Origin: Chryseobacterium paludis
Lineage (GTDB): Bacteria > Bacteroidota > Bacteroidia > Flavobacteriales > Weeksellaceae
Length of the DNA: 64,000 bases
Reading direction: 5' to 3'
Assembly: GCF_025403485.1 (NCBI RefSeq)
Contig: NZ_CP099966.1
Span: forward strand, 4,524,501-4,588,500
Position 1 is the stretch's first letter. The number at the start of each line of letters is the position of its first letter. Positions 9,501 to 18,390 of the stretch are shown here, one piece after another. Position numbers and translations under genes: made by a program. The notes under the pieces were generated by a model. It saw only the letters and a list, made by a program, of their open reading frames with translations, ran no database searches and was not told where the DNA came from.

Positions 9501-9530
9501 AGACAGGTTTTTTAAGCCTGTCTTTTTTTA
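9501..9530 (+). terminator. Intrinsic terminator after the nifU-domain gene
   Basis: AGACAGG (9501-9507) pairs with CCTGTCT (9517-9523), followed by a run of T. The same stem is reused after the flotillin gene at 11861. Confidence 0.8.
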
Positions 9531-9566
9531 TTGCTCTCCTTTTCGGAATTATAAGGTAGTTTTTGT

Positions 9567-9574
9567 TATATTTG
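9567..9574 (+). promoter_or_regulatory. -7 box (TATATTTG) for the NfeD-flotillin operon
   Basis: TATATTTG fits TAnnTTTG, with 16 bases to the ATG at 9591. The implied leader is only about ten bases. Confidence 0.6.
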
Positions 9575-9590
9575 TGAAAAGCACATACTT

Positions 9591-10157
9591 ATGTTTGGAT
9601 TTTTAGAAAATTTAGAACCTCTTAATCAAGGCTTTTGGTATATTGCTTTGGCTGCCAGTTTAATATTTTTATTTCAAACGATCCTTACTTTTATAGGTGG
9701 TCATTCTGATGGTCTTCATACAGATTTTACAGGTGATGCTGGTCATGGTGATACCCCTTTTCAGTTATTCTCTTTCAGAAATTTAATTAATTTTCTCCTG
9801 GGATTCGGATGGGGGGGTGTAGCATTCTACAATTCAATAGGTAGTAAGGCATTGTTATTTGTGGTAGCGATCCTTATTGGAACAGGGTTTTTATTTATAT
9901 TTTTTATTCTTATTCTTCAAATTTTAAAATTAACAGAAGACAATACTTTTAAGATGGAAAATCTTATTGGAAAAACCGGTGAGGTCTATCTTACTATTCC
10001 AGCCAATATGAGTGGCAAAGGAAAGATTTTGATTTCTGTAAATGGAGCCAATCATGAACTTCAGGCTATGACAGAAGCAGAGGAAAGTATCCCTTCAAGT
10101 CATTCGGTAAGGGTGATATATATCTACGATAAAATTCTTGTCGTTTCGAAAGTCTAA
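9591..10157 (+). CDS. NfeD-like membrane protein with OB-fold domain
   Basis: This is an inner-membrane partner of flotillin. Hydrophobic segments lie at about residues 13-36, 63-82 and 86-113. The C-terminal residues 122-188 form a small OB-fold-like domain beginning LIGKTGEVYLTIP, the usual NfeD pattern. A His/Asp/Gly-rich loop (GGHSDGLHTDF, GDAGHGD) lies between the first two helices. The gene ends 28 bases before the flotillin gene on the same strand. NfeD-flotillin pairs are found across bacteria and are linked to membrane microdomains; the direct biochemical activity is unknown. The assignment rests on fold pattern plus neighbour. Confidence 0.82.
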   Translation: MFGFLENLEPLNQGFWYIALAASLIFLFQTILTFIGGHSDGLHTDFTGDAGHGDTPFQLFSFRNLINFLLGFGWGGVAFYNSIGSKALLFVVAILIGTGFLFIFFILILQILKLTEDNTFKMENLIGKTGEVYLTIPANMSGKGKILISVNGANHELQAMTEAEESIPSSHSVRVIYIYDKILVVSKV

Positions 10158-10185
10158 TTAATTATCAATATTTTACAAACTATAT

Positions 10186-11769
10186 ATGGAAATTCCCGGA
10201 ACTCTTATTCTCACAGTTGTAATAGTCGTTGTGCTATTCGTCACATTCCTAGCGCTTATTTCGCGATACAAAAGATGTCCTTCAGATAAAATCTTAGTAA
10301 TTTATGGTAAAACAGGTGGAAGTTCTGCAAAATGTATTCATGGCGGAGGTGCTTTTGTTTGGCCGGTAATTCAGGATTTTGCTTATTTGGATCTGAAGCC
10401 AATTTCTATTGAAGCTAATCTTACCAATGCACTTTCACGTCAGAACATCAGGGTGGATGTGCCATGTCGTTTTACGATTGCTATTTCTACGGAACCTGAT
10501 TCCATGGGAAATGCAGCAGAACGTTTATTAGGTCTTTCCCCGGAGCAAATTCAGGAGCTTTCTAAAGATATACTGTTCGGTCAGTTACGTTTGGTTATTG
10601 CAACAATGACCATTGAAGAAATTAACTCAGACAGAGATAAATTCTTAGATAATATTTCGAAAAACGTTGATACCGAATTAAAGAAGATTGGTTTAAAATT
10701 AATCAACGTAAACGTTACGGATATCAGGGATGAATCCGGATATATTGAAGCTTTAGGTAAAGAAGCTGCTGCTAAAGCGATCAATGAGGCGATTATTAGT
10801 GTTGCAGAACAGACTAAAATCGGAGAAACAGGAAAAGCGATTGCTGATCGTGAAAAAGACACTCAGATTGCCGAAACGCAGAGAGATCGTGATGTGAAAA
10901 TTGCCATCACCCAAAAAGACAGAGAAGTAAGTATTGCTGCAGCAGGAAAGGATGAAGCAATCGGAAAGGCAGAAGCAGCAAAAGAAGCACGTATTGCAAC
11001 TTCCTTAGCCAACTCTATCGCTGTAAAAGGAGAAAACGAAGCAAAAATTACCATTGCAAACTCTGATGCCGAAAGAAGAGAAAAAGAAGCTGAAGCGCTG
11101 AGAATTGCTACTGCTGCCGAGAAAGTTCAGGCCGCAAGATCATTGGAGGAATCTTATCTTGCCGAACAGAAAGCCGAAACAGCCAGGGCTGAAAGAGAAC
11201 GTTCTACCCAACAGGCGAATATTGTTGTTCATGCAGAAATTGCAAAGCAAAAGGCAATCATTGATGCACAGGCAGAAGCTGAGAAAATAAGAGTTCAGGC
11301 AAAAGGTGAGGCAGACGCTATTTTTGCTAAAATGGAAGCTGAAGCAAAAGGTCTCTACGAGATTCTGACAAAGCAAGCTGAAGGTTACGACAAAATAATA
11401 CAGGCAGCTGGTGGTGATACGAACAGTGCATTCCAGTTATTGTTAATTGAAAAACTTCCTGAATTGGTTAAAACCCAGGTGGAAGCTGTTAAGAATATTA
11501 AGATCGATAAGATTACAGTATGGGATAGCGGAAATGATAAAGATGGAAATACTTCCACAGCTAACTTTGTTTCAGGAATGATGAAATCAGTTCCCCCATT
11601 GAATGATTTATTTAATATGGCGGGATTAAATTTACCGGATTATCTAAAAGGAAAACCGGAAGAGGTTCAAAAGGAGATTGTTAAGATCATTGAGAAGAAA
11701 GAAAAGAAGAATTTTGATGATATGACTTTGGGAAATGAAGCTCCAAAAGATGATTCTTCAAAGGGTTAA
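10186..11769 (+). CDS. Flotillin-family (SPFH/band 7) membrane protein
   Basis: This is a 527-residue flotillin-like scaffold of detergent-resistant membrane domains. One N-terminal membrane segment (about residues 3-25, LILTVVIVVVLFVTFLAL) is followed by the SPFH domain (about 28-230). A long Ala/Glu/Lys heptad-rich coiled coil comes next (about 225-385, with repeats such as EAEKIRVQAKGEADAIFAKMEAEAKGL in broken form). The C-terminal region ends in a Lys/Asp-rich tail. The order NfeD-flotillin and the 28-base gap indicate one operon. Transcription appears to be bounded by matching terminators at 9501 and 11861. The YuaF/NfeD-FloT system of other bacteria supports the role. Confidence 0.93.
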   Translation: MEIPGTLILTVVIVVVLFVTFLALISRYKRCPSDKILVIYGKTGGSSAKCIHGGGAFVWPVIQDFAYLDLKPISIEANLTNALSRQNIRVDVPCRFTIAISTEPDSMGNAAERLLGLSPEQIQELSKDILFGQLRLVIATMTIEEINSDRDKFLDNISKNVDTELKKIGLKLINVNVTDIRDESGYIEALGKEAAAKAINEAIISVAEQTKIGETGKAIADREKDTQIAETQRDRDVKIAITQKDREVSIAAAGKDEAIGKAEAAKEARIATSLANSIAVKGENEAKITIANSDAERREKEAEALRIATAAEKVQAARSLEESYLAEQKAETARAERERSTQQANIVVHAEIAKQKAIIDAQAEAEKIRVQAKGEADAIFAKMEAEAKGLYEILTKQAEGYDKIIQAAGGDTNSAFQLLLIEKLPELVKTQVEAVKNIKIDKITVWDSGNDKDGNTSTANFVSGMMKSVPPLNDLFNMAGLNLPDYLKGKPEEVQKEIVKIIEKKEKKNFDDMTLGNEAPKDDSSKG

Positions 11770-11860
11770 AAATGAAGTCCATATATCTATATATTTAAAT
11801 ATTTATATTCAATTTCCGATTTTATTAATTTATTCAATTATAATAATATAATATGTTTAA

Positions 11861-11890
11861 AGACAGGTTTTTAGAACCTGTCTTTTTTTT
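11861..11890 (+). terminator. Intrinsic terminator after flotillin
   Basis: AGACAGGTT (11861-11869) pairs with AACCTGTCT (11875-11883), with TTAGA between, then a T-run. Its stem matches the terminator at 9501. Confidence 0.85.
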
Positions 11891-11983
11891 GTGATCTTTA
11901 CTCAAGAATATGTGATTAATAATTAGAATTAATATTAAATTCATATAGAAATAATTCTATGTTTTTGTGAGTTTTATTAATGT

Positions 11984-11991
11984 TACTTTTG
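11984..11991 (+). promoter_or_regulatory. -7 box (TACTTTTG) in the spacer before the response regulator
   Basis: TACTTTTG fits TAnnTTTG, with a TTTTTG 16 bases upstream (11962-11967) as a possible -33 element. It sits 24 bases before a short open frame at 12016. Confidence 0.45.
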
Positions 11992-12015
11992 TAAAAAATT
12001 TATTTACAACACTAT

Positions 12016-12201
12016 ATGAGGCTTTTCTTACTCCGGCTATGCTTTTTATTTTCCTATTTTGATGTGCAGTACTTTTCAATTTGGTCTCAATCAACCAATG
12101 AAACGATATATAAGAGACCAAAAAGTATTACAGGAAATAATTATGGCTTAATATGGCTTGTGAATATAAATGCAATTTCCATGACTACGATTGTATATTA
12201 A
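12016..12201 (+). CDS. Small open frame of uncertain reality (61 aa)
   Basis: The frame opens with a hydrophobic, signal-like start (MRLFLLRLCFLFSYF) and then reads into Ser/Asn/Lys-rich sequence. A promoter-like box sits at the usual distance upstream. A second frame (ATG at 12153, stop at 12305, 50 aa, Cys- and basic-rich) overlaps its end in another phase. The two could be pieces of one frameshifted gene upstream of the response regulator, or the region may be non-coding. Nothing is recognised in either. Confidence 0.25.
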   Translation: MRLFLLRLCFLFSYFDVQYFSIWSQSTNETIYKRPKSITGNNYGLIWLVNINAISMTTIVY

Positions 12202-12305
12202 TTGAGACTAAACCAAAATTGATCGTTACTAGGATTATAAATGCGAGACAACTGGGAGTCATTAAAATTGACAATTCAGGATATAGGTTTCTTCGAAACA
12301 AATAG
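12153..12305 (+). CDS. Second overlapping small frame (50 aa), possibly the continuation after a frameshift
   Basis: The frame reads MACEYKCNFHDYDC..., then ...IINARQLGVIKIDNSGYRFLRNK, and overlaps the end of the 12016 frame in a different phase. It is reported because the protein text looks more coding-like than random AT-rich sequence. I cannot assign it to a family. Confidence 0.15.
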   Translation: MACEYKCNFHDYDCILIETKPKLIVTRIINARQLGVIKIDNSGYRFLRNK

Positions 12306-12475
12306 ATGGTAGTAAAAATTATATGTAAAACCTTATTATAAAGAAATTTCTTTGAAAAAAGATAGTATCGGCCTACATGTTGTATTGCATTTCGTGCTAA
12401 AAATCGGAAGAGGAAATGCTTTCCAAAAGAATAAGAAAAATTCCTTTTGGAAGTTATGATCAAAAACTTAGAACT
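12306..12475 (+). other. AT-rich spacer before the response regulator
   Basis: With 11770-12015 and the doubtful small frames, this is the rest of a 700-base stretch lacking a firm gene. I see no clear promoter box close to the response-regulator start at 12476. Confidence 0.5.
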
Positions 12476-13090
12476 ATGAAAAAAATACTCATTGCGGATG
12501 ACCATTATATTGTGAGAACGGGTACTGCGCTGCTTTTAGAATCAAAACTTCAATATCCCTGTGTAATAGATTTTGCCGAAAATTATACAGAAACCAAAGA
12601 AAAAGTTTCTAAAAAAAAATATGATCTGGTAATCCTTGATACTGATATGCCTGATAGCATTTATAAAGCAATGGTAAAAGAGCTTAAAAAGAAAAAGGAT
12701 GATCTTAAAATCATGATATTTTCCATCTATGATGAAAGTGTAGGTATTCAGTATATTGAAGAAGGAGCAGAAGGGTTCCTTAATAAAGGGGCTTCAGAAT
12801 CTGAAATACTGAGAGGGATTACCGCTATATTTGAAGAAGGGTATTATTATCCTTCAAAAATGGTGAATAAGCTTTTAAACCACTCCAAAGATAGTCGTAC
12901 TGTAGAAAAGCTTTCTAAAAGAGAGTTTCAGATATTTAAACTTTTAGCAGAAGGAAACGGAAATATAGAAATAGCTAATATTCTGGATCTTAAAATGTCT
13001 ACGATCAGTACCTACAAAAAGAAAATTTTTGATAAACTAAAGGTTAAAAATGTTGTTGATCTCGTTCGTATTTACGATGATATGCATTAA
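12476..13090 (+). CDS. LuxR/NarL-type response regulator
   Basis: This is a two-component transcription factor of 204 residues. The frame is open upstream from 12416, but the receiver begins at the ATG at 12476 (MKKILIADDHYIVR), which is taken as the start. The acidic pocket is D8/D9, the phosphorylated Asp is D55 in LVILDTDMPD, and a Lys lies in FLNKGAS. The C-terminal HTH starts LSKREFQIFKLLAEGNGNIEIA and recognition continues through MSTISTYKKKIFDKL. No histidine kinase gene is adjacent, so it is an orphan here; in this group the partner is often encoded elsewhere. A bidirectional hairpin follows. Confidence 0.9.
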   Translation: MKKILIADDHYIVRTGTALLLESKLQYPCVIDFAENYTETKEKVSKKKYDLVILDTDMPDSIYKAMVKELKKKKDDLKIMIFSIYDESVGIQYIEEGAEGFLNKGASESEILRGITAIFEEGYYYPSKMVNKLLNHSKDSRTVEKLSKREFQIFKLLAEGNGNIEIANILDLKMSTISTYKKKIFDKLKVKNVVDLVRIYDDMH

Positions 13091-13109
13091 ATAATTTAAG
13101 CCTATAACA

Positions 13110-13140
13110 AAAGAGCTTCAGACATTGTCCGAAGCTCTTT
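13110..13140. terminator. Bidirectional hairpin terminator
   Basis: AAGAGCTTC (13111-13119) pairs with GAAGCTCTT (13131-13139), and inner GAC/GTC pairs extend the stem past one mismatch. A and T runs flank it, between the convergent response regulator and T9SS gene. Confidence 0.75.
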
Positions 13141-13160
13141 GCTCAACTAAATAATATATT

Positions 13161-16100
13161 CTACTTTACAATTAATCTCTTAATTGTACCATCTGAAGTT
13201 TTAACCAGATATACTCCTGTAGAAAGTCTGGAAGTATCAATTGTTAAAGCATTTTTTTCTTTTCCAATTAGCTTTCCTGACATATCATACAATTCATAAT
13301 CCTGGGCTCTGTTAAAATACAAAGTATTTCCTTTTGCAACTGGATTAGGGAAAATATTGAAAGTTGCTTTTTCAGCCTTTATTTCCCCTGTTCCTAATGT
13401 CGGCGACTGTGCCACCTCATACATTGATAGTGTACCACTGATCTCATTGGCGATCACTACATATCCTTTTCCTGTTGTTGTATTTTGAGGAGCTATATAA
13501 ATAATGCCTTCCGGACCATTATCACCTCCATAAGCGGATGTAGAACGAGAGTTCTTGTAGTCAGTAAATGTTACGTTATTAGGATCCGTAATATTGTAAA
13601 CCATGACACCTCCTGTTCTTTCCAAAGTGATGAAAGCAAAAGTCTGCCCGTTGATAGTTCCTAAAGCGACGCCCTCGGGTTCAGGACCCTTTGCGCGGCT
13701 TCTGTTTTTAGCACCGTTTGCTTCATTATCAGCATTGAAAATTAATGGATGATTGGCAGCAATATACCTTTCAAATCGGTCACCACTATCATAGGCAATC
13801 TGTTTTGTGTCGGCATTAAAGATAGAGAATGAACGAGCTCCCATTGCATTGATTTCCTCATATTCAGCATCTCCGTCTGTATTTCCATTTACCGATGTTA
13901 CTCTGAATCTACCTAAGTTATGGGAAGCTTTTAATACAGATGAATTAGGGAAAACTGCCGCATCCAAAGCATAGCCATTAGCTCCTACTGTAGTTCTTTC
14001 ACTAAACCCAGAAAGGTCTTTTTCATCACCTTCATTAGCCGTTACAATGTAATTGGTACCACCCACTTTGTAGTTTTGTACTGCATCCGGAGTATAGAAC
14101 GTTTTTACCGGCCAGTTGGCAATTAATACTTCACCATTATTATCTGAAGCATCGAATCCGTTGCCAGGTAAGCTCATATCTTTTTTACCCAGACCCCAAA
14201 TGCTTGTTATGGTTTTTGTCGCAAGATTTACCTCAGCGATAGCATTATTCTCCTGAAGAGTAACCCATGCTTTTTGACTGTCTGAGCTTACAGTAACATA
14301 TTCAGGCTCTAAATCCTGGGCTAGTGTACTCGTAGATTTTACTTTTCTAAGACCTGTTGCTATAAGAGCAGCTTCTTGAGAATTAAAATTGGTGAAATTA
14401 AGCGTAGTAACATTCGTTTGGGTAACATTATTAACTCCGCCAGAAATATCAATAATACTTATAGAACCTTCCGGATCTACAGTATAAGCATCATTAGGTT
14501 CTCCTTCATTTGCTGTGATTACTTTTGTACCATCCGGAGTGAACGTGATCATATCAGGCAAGGCACCTACGGTTACCTGCTTAAGGAAGTTTCCATTTAT
14601 ATCAAAGAAAATTACAGAACCGTTTTGTTGTGGATTAGCATTAGGAGAGGAAACAGCTAAAATCCCATTTTTTACAGCGATACTTGTAATTCCTCCGTAA
14701 GGAGCCATATTTACTGTTTTAGTAACTACTGGTGTGGTTGGATTAGTAAAATCAATGATATCAAAAACATCTGTTAAGGAACTGATCGTAAATAATCTCT
14801 GCGTGGCAGGATCATGAACAACAATTTCTGTAGAACTATTGTTATTACCTGAAGGATCAAAACTTCCGATATAGTTCAGCTGAATCTGATTAGAAGGAAC
14901 CGGAGCAGCTTTGTCATTGTCTACAATATATATTGTTGCCGAATTATCTCCCGTTATGGTTGCCCCTACAGGGTTCTCAAGACTTACGACAAAGTATTCA
15001 GCCTGTTGCTCTTCCAGTGTATCATCAATAATTGGAATATTCACCGTATAACTGGTTGTTGACGGTGTGATATTGATGGTCTGATTGCTTAATGTAAAAT
15101 CATTGCTTCCCGCTGTACTGAAAGGAGCTGGTTTTACCACAAGATTTACAGTAGAATTTGAAGGATTGTTGATGTTGATCTTAAAGCTTAAGCTACCCGC
15201 ATTCTCATTGACTTTTACAAAGTTTTTATCTAAAGAAATACTTGTACCTGCAGTGGTGAAAACGGTTGAAGTTGATGTGGTCACTGCATTATCACTTAAG
15301 TCTTCAACAGTATTAGGTTTTAATGCTAAATAATAAGTGTGATTTGGAAGTAAACCTGCAGTTGGGATCACCGTGATCTTATTATTACTGAACGTTGTTG
15401 TAAAAGGAACTTGTGTTCCTGAAGCACTTCCCAGACGGAATTCAACAAGATTTTGTGCATTAATATCGTTGATCGTAGAGTTATCGATCAATCTTATATT
15501 TTCATTAAAAGAGATACTTGGGTCAACAGTTGTGGAAGCATTATTGGTATTGTTTGCCGGAAGATATGCTACAGAGGGTGGAGTAGTGTCTGCACCACCT
15601 GCCGCCACTGCATCAACAGTAAAGTTATCAAAACGGTTGTTACCTACATTTCCTCCCGCTCCTGTTGAAAATTCAACTTTTAATTTGAAATTTGGATTAT
15701 TGGCAACTCCAGCGATACTTGAAAAATCAAAACTAATCAGCTGTGGATTTCCATCTTGTGGATTCACGGTTTGATAGGGTGTAAAAGTAGTCCCGTCAAG
15801 TGAATAGAACCAGGATTGTGCTCCTGCTCCTGAACCTGATCTTCTCGTTGTAAATTTTACAACCACGTTATTGTATCCTGTTGTTGGTAAAGAAAATTGA
15901 AGTCCACCACCAATTGGATTATTAAATCTTAAATGGGTTCCGGCAGGATCATTATTTCGGGTATTTAAATTATCGACATTGAAATTTTGTCCGGTTCCAC
16001 CCGCAAAATCAATAATACTTGTTCCACCTGCAATGGCAACGAGGGAAGAACCATTTATTAAAGAAGAAGTGGGAGCGGTAATGGAAGTTTCTGAAGTATT

Positions 16101-16202
16101 GTTATTGAAATTCCAATAATGGATCAATGATTGTCCAAAAATACTGCCTTGAAATAAAACAGCGATAGGAAGGAAACCTCTTAAAAGGTAGTTATTCGTC
16201 AT
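13161..16202 (-). CDS. Secreted choice-of-anchor-I-type protein with Calx-beta domain and T9SS sorting tail
   Basis: This is a large extracellular or cell-surface protein (1013 aa). Residues 1-24 form a signal peptide. An N-terminal jelly-roll-like region (about 27-205) is followed by an Ig-like Big_5-type segment (TPPSVAYLPANNTNN..., about 208-318). A Calx-beta domain comes next (about 320-432, KVNENAGSLSFKI to ATIYIVDND). A long beta-propeller-like domain of the choice-of-anchor I/esterase-associated type follows (about 440-930), with EPEYVTVSSDSQKAWV, VTANEGDEKDL and KGPEPEGVALGTI. The last 75 residues are a Por sorting tail (FNIFPNPVAKGN ... STGVYLVKTSDG ... KRLIVK), so export by the type IX system is expected. 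The catalytic activity, if any, is unknown; related domains occur beside phosphoesterases and nucleases. Confidence 0.85.
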   Translation of the reverse strand: MTNNYLLRGFLPIAVLFQGSIFGQSLIHYWNFNNNTSETSITAPTSSLINGSSLVAIAGGTSIIDFAGGTGQNFNVDNLNTRNNDPAGTHLRFNNPIGGGLQFSLPTTGYNNVVVKFTTRRSGSGAGAQSWFYSLDGTTFTPYQTVNPQDGNPQLISFDFSSIAGVANNPNFKLKVEFSTGAGGNVGNNRFDNFTVDAVAAGGADTTPPSVAYLPANNTNNASTTVDPSISFNENIRLIDNSTINDINAQNLVEFRLGSASGTQVPFTTTFSNNKITVIPTAGLLPNHTYYLALKPNTVEDLSDNAVTTSTSTVFTTAGTSISLDKNFVKVNENAGSLSFKININNPSNSTVNLVVKPAPFSTAGSNDFTLSNQTINITPSTTSYTVNIPIIDDTLEEQQAEYFVVSLENPVGATITGDNSATIYIVDNDKAAPVPSNQIQLNYIGSFDPSGNNNSSTEIVVHDPATQRLFTISSLTDVFDIIDFTNPTTPVVTKTVNMAPYGGITSIAVKNGILAVSSPNANPQQNGSVIFFDINGNFLKQVTVGALPDMITFTPDGTKVITANEGEPNDAYTVDPEGSISIIDISGGVNNVTQTNVTTLNFTNFNSQEAALIATGLRKVKSTSTLAQDLEPEYVTVSSDSQKAWVTLQENNAIAEVNLATKTITSIWGLGKKDMSLPGNGFDASDNNGEVLIANWPVKTFYTPDAVQNYKVGGTNYIVTANEGDEKDLSGFSERTTVGANGYALDAAVFPNSSVLKASHNLGRFRVTSVNGNTDGDAEYEEINAMGARSFSIFNADTKQIAYDSGDRFERYIAANHPLIFNADNEANGAKNRSRAKGPEPEGVALGTINGQTFAFITLERTGGVMVYNITDPNNVTFTDYKNSRSTSAYGGDNGPEGIIYIAPQNTTTGKGYVVIANEISGTLSMYEVAQSPTLGTGEIKAEKATFNIFPNPVAKGNTLYFNRAQDYELYDMSGKLIGKEKNALTIDTSRLSTGVYLVKTSDGTIKRLIVK

Positions 16203-16330
16203 TTTTACTTTAAATTTTGATTAATGCAAAAATGGACTTTATCCTTTGTAAATATTTTAATGGAATCTTAAGAAATGATTAATAATGTGTAATAATATAA
16301 ATTTTGTTCATACTTAATCAGATTCTAAAG

Positions 16331-16480
16331 CTATTTTTGGTTCTTTCCTTTTTGTATCCAATGTTTTTCTGCTGATACTTTTTCTAATGGATGTTTCTGA
16401 GTATATAAAAACCCTGAAATTGCAGTTAAAACAAGTAATATAAAAATAACAAGGATTATTCTTTTTAGCATTTCTCTCAT
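16331..16480 (-). CDS. Tiny membrane protein (49 aa) translationally coupled to the SDR gene
   Basis: A 49-codon frame begins at the ATG at 16480-16478 and ends at TAG (16333-16331). Its ATG overlaps the TGA of the upstream SDR gene as ATGA, the usual signature of coupled translation. The protein has a basic N terminus (MREMLKRIIL), one strongly hydrophobic helix (about residues 8-25) and a Lys/Gln-rich hydrophilic tail ending KHWIQKGKNQK. It may be a genuine microprotein or the remnant of a longer membrane protein. I do not recognise the family. Confidence 0.5.
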   Translation of the reverse strand: MREMLKRIILVIFILLVLTAISGFLYTQKHPLEKVSAEKHWIQKGKNQK

Positions 16481-17136
16481 ATTGCAAGTTTTTTAATGTC
16501 TCTGATTTCTAAAACTGATGTCGGATATCCCTTCTTAACAACATTGATCATAGCTTTTCCTACCTCATGCAATGTTAAAGATTTCGAAGGTAATAGAATA
16601 GGAAAGAGCCAGATAAAAGGTTTAAAAAACCACTTTACGTTCACTTGCCCATCTACAGGTTTCATAAAGCCTGGACGGAAATTATAAGATCCTTTGAAAC
16701 CTAATTTTTTCAAAGAGTTTTCAGTTCTCCCTTTTACTCTTGCCCACATAGTCTTTCCACTTTCCGTACTATCAGTGTGTGAACCAGAAACATAATTAAA
16801 AACCATATCTGGATTTTGATCCAATACAGCCTGGGCAAAATGAAGAGTCGTTTCGTAAGTTATTTTAGTGTAATCTTCTTCGTTCATTCCTATACTGCTG
16901 ATCCCAGCGCAGAAAAAACAGGCATCATAACCTTTCAGGTTTTCATCATTTGAATTGATGCTCAAAAAATCAGAAATAATATACTCTTTTAATTTAGCAT
17001 GTTTTTTTCCTGAAGGTTTTCTGCTGACACTTAAAACTTCTGAAACAGAAGGGTTTTCAAGGCATTCCATTAGAACACCTTCTCCTACCATTCCTGTAGC
17101 TCCTGTGATGATTATTTTGATTGGATTTGAACTCAT
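16477..17136 (-). CDS. NAD(P)-binding Rossmann-fold (atypical SDR/epimerase-like) protein
   Basis: This is a 219-residue cytoplasmic protein of the NAD(P)H-binding/NmrA-like atypical SDR group. The dinucleotide-binding loop GATGMVGEGVL (residues 12-22) follows the first strand IKIIITG. FFCAGISSIG and FNYVSGSHTDS mark the later Rossmann strands. There is no classical YxxxK pair in an obvious place, so catalysis is uncertain; many relatives are regulatory or of unknown function. A tiny membrane protein gene overlaps its stop. No promoter box is obvious upstream. Confidence 0.82.
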   Translation of the reverse strand: MSSNPIKIIITGATGMVGEGVLMECLENPSVSEVLSVSRKPSGKKHAKLKEYIISDFLSINSNDENLKGYDACFFCAGISSIGMNEEDYTKITYETTLHFAQAVLDQNPDMVFNYVSGSHTDSTESGKTMWARVKGRTENSLKKLGFKGSYNFRPGFMKPVDGQVNVKWFFKPFIWLFPILLPSKSLTLHEVGKAMINVVKKGYPTSVLEIRDIKKLAI

Positions 17137-17505
17137 GTTATTTCGATTATACTTTTATAACGATTGGGCACTTAAATTTACTTTAAAAAAAATTAAATTC
17201 TTAAAATATTTTTAAACACTTTCGTTTGTTTTAGCTGTGCCTAAAAGGTAAGTGTCTTGTATACCTACAATTTATGCAGTTTTTATTGAAAGCGAATATT
17301 TTAAACATATTGTCATTTTAAGTAAATTTTAATAAAAAAGCATGGAAAAAACGTGGTAATAAAGTTTGCTTGAGGTCAATTTGTTTTCTACGGTATAACC
17401 AAATAACTATGCTAAGAATAAAAATTTATGAAAATGAGTTAAGAAAATAAAAAAACCAGTTGCAATGACAACTGGTTTTACGATATGCTTACAAATTAAA
17501 TGTAA
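17137..17505. other. Intergenic region between the SDR and ppx genes
   Basis: This is AT-rich, with no convincing gene on either strand. Its only clear element is the ppx-ppk1 terminator at 17452-17479. It must also hold the SDR promoter, but no TAnnTTTG box was found near the SDR start. Confidence 0.5.
17452..17479 (-). terminator. Terminator of the ppk1-ppx operon
   Basis: A perfect 11-bp stem, AAAACCAGTTG (17452-17462) with CAACTGGTTTT (17469-17479), has a 6-base loop. Read on the minus strand it is followed by a T-rich run. Confidence 0.8.
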
Positions 17506-18390
17506 TTATTTTTTCTCATGTAACTGACTGTAAATATTGTGAATAAGACCATCAGCAACAGAGATTTTTGGAACAAAGATCCTGTTGATATCAGACCACA
17601 ACATTACATTATTGAAAATCTTTAAAGCATGAACTAAAACGTCCGCTCTATCCTCCCTCAAATTATGTTTTGTCATTCTTTCATCCACACTCAATTCATC
17701 AAACTCTTTATGCACCTTCTTCAAATGCGATAAAGTCATGGGTTTTCCGTCCTTTGTTTTGCTCATAGAGAAAACCTTATTAATGTTTCCTCCTGATCCA
17801 ATTGCAACGATTGGTTTTTTGCTTATAATATTTTTCTTTACCTCCTGCTTCATTTCATACCAATTGTCGGCAGTTACGAAATTATTCAGAAGACGTATTG
17901 TTCCGATATTGAAAGATTTTTCATAAACCATTTTATCATTCTCATAAAAGGTAAGCTCTGTAGAACCTCCGCCAACATCAATATATAAATATGCAAAATC
18001 TTTATCTAAACCTTCTGCAACATGATTTTCATAAATTAATGTAGCTTCCTCATCTCCAGAAATAATTTCAATATTAATTCCAGAAGTTTCCTTTACCTGC
18101 TGAATGATTTCCTGTCCGTTTTTAGCATCACGCATAGCACTGGTAGCACAAGCTCTATAATGATCTACCTTATAGATCTTCATCAAATCACTGAAAATTC
18201 TCATTGAGTCAATGACCATTTTCTCCCTTTCCTTACCAATTTCTCCATGAGTAAACACATCCATTCCTAATCTCAGAGGAATTCTCAGAAGATTAAGCTT
18301 TATAAATTCGGGGTGTTTATTGGTGATTTTTACTTCATTAATTAAAAGTCTCGCTGCATTACTTCCTATATCTATCGCTGCAATCTTCAT
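17506..18390 (-). CDS. ppx: Ppx/GppA-family exopolyphosphatase
   Basis: This enzyme removes terminal phosphates from inorganic polyphosphate, or pppGpp in GppA members. It has the ASKHA fold: phosphate-1 loop DIGSNAARLLI at residues 7-17, the catalytic acidic segment SGDEEATLIY at 111-120, and phosphate-2 loop DVGGGSTEL at 138-146. At 294 residues it holds only the two catalytic subdomains and lacks the C-terminal HD-like domain of E. coli PPX, the usual short form in Bacteroidota. Its ATG overlaps the ppk1 stop (18387-18390, ATGA), so synthesis and breakdown enzymes for polyphosphate are translationally coupled. Confidence 0.92.
   Translation of the reverse strand: MKIAAIDIGSNAARLLINEVKITNKHPEFIKLNLLRIPLRLGMDVFTHGEIGKEREKMVIDSMRIFSDLMKIYKVDHYRACATSAMRDAKNGQEIIQQVKETSGINIEIISGDEEATLIYENHVAEGLDKDFAYLYIDVGGGSTELTFYENDKMVYEKSFNIGTIRLLNNFVTADNWYEMKQEVKKNIISKKPIVAIGSGGNINKVFSMSKTKDGKPMTLSHLKKVHKEFDELSVDERMTKHNLREDRADVLVHALKIFNNVMLWSDINRIFVPKISVADGLIHNIYSQLHEKK

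Noticed and set aside
12185..12505. 106-codon minus-strand frame before the response regulator
   Set aside because: It overlaps the start of the response regulator, and the text is basic/aromatic with no pattern. Plus-strand frames at 12016 and 12153 look slightly better, though also uncertain.
15373..15774. 133-codon open frame antisense to the T9SS-exported protein gene
   Set aside because: It lies wholly opposite a clear coding region, has no family-like text, and is explained by the codon composition of the opposite strand.
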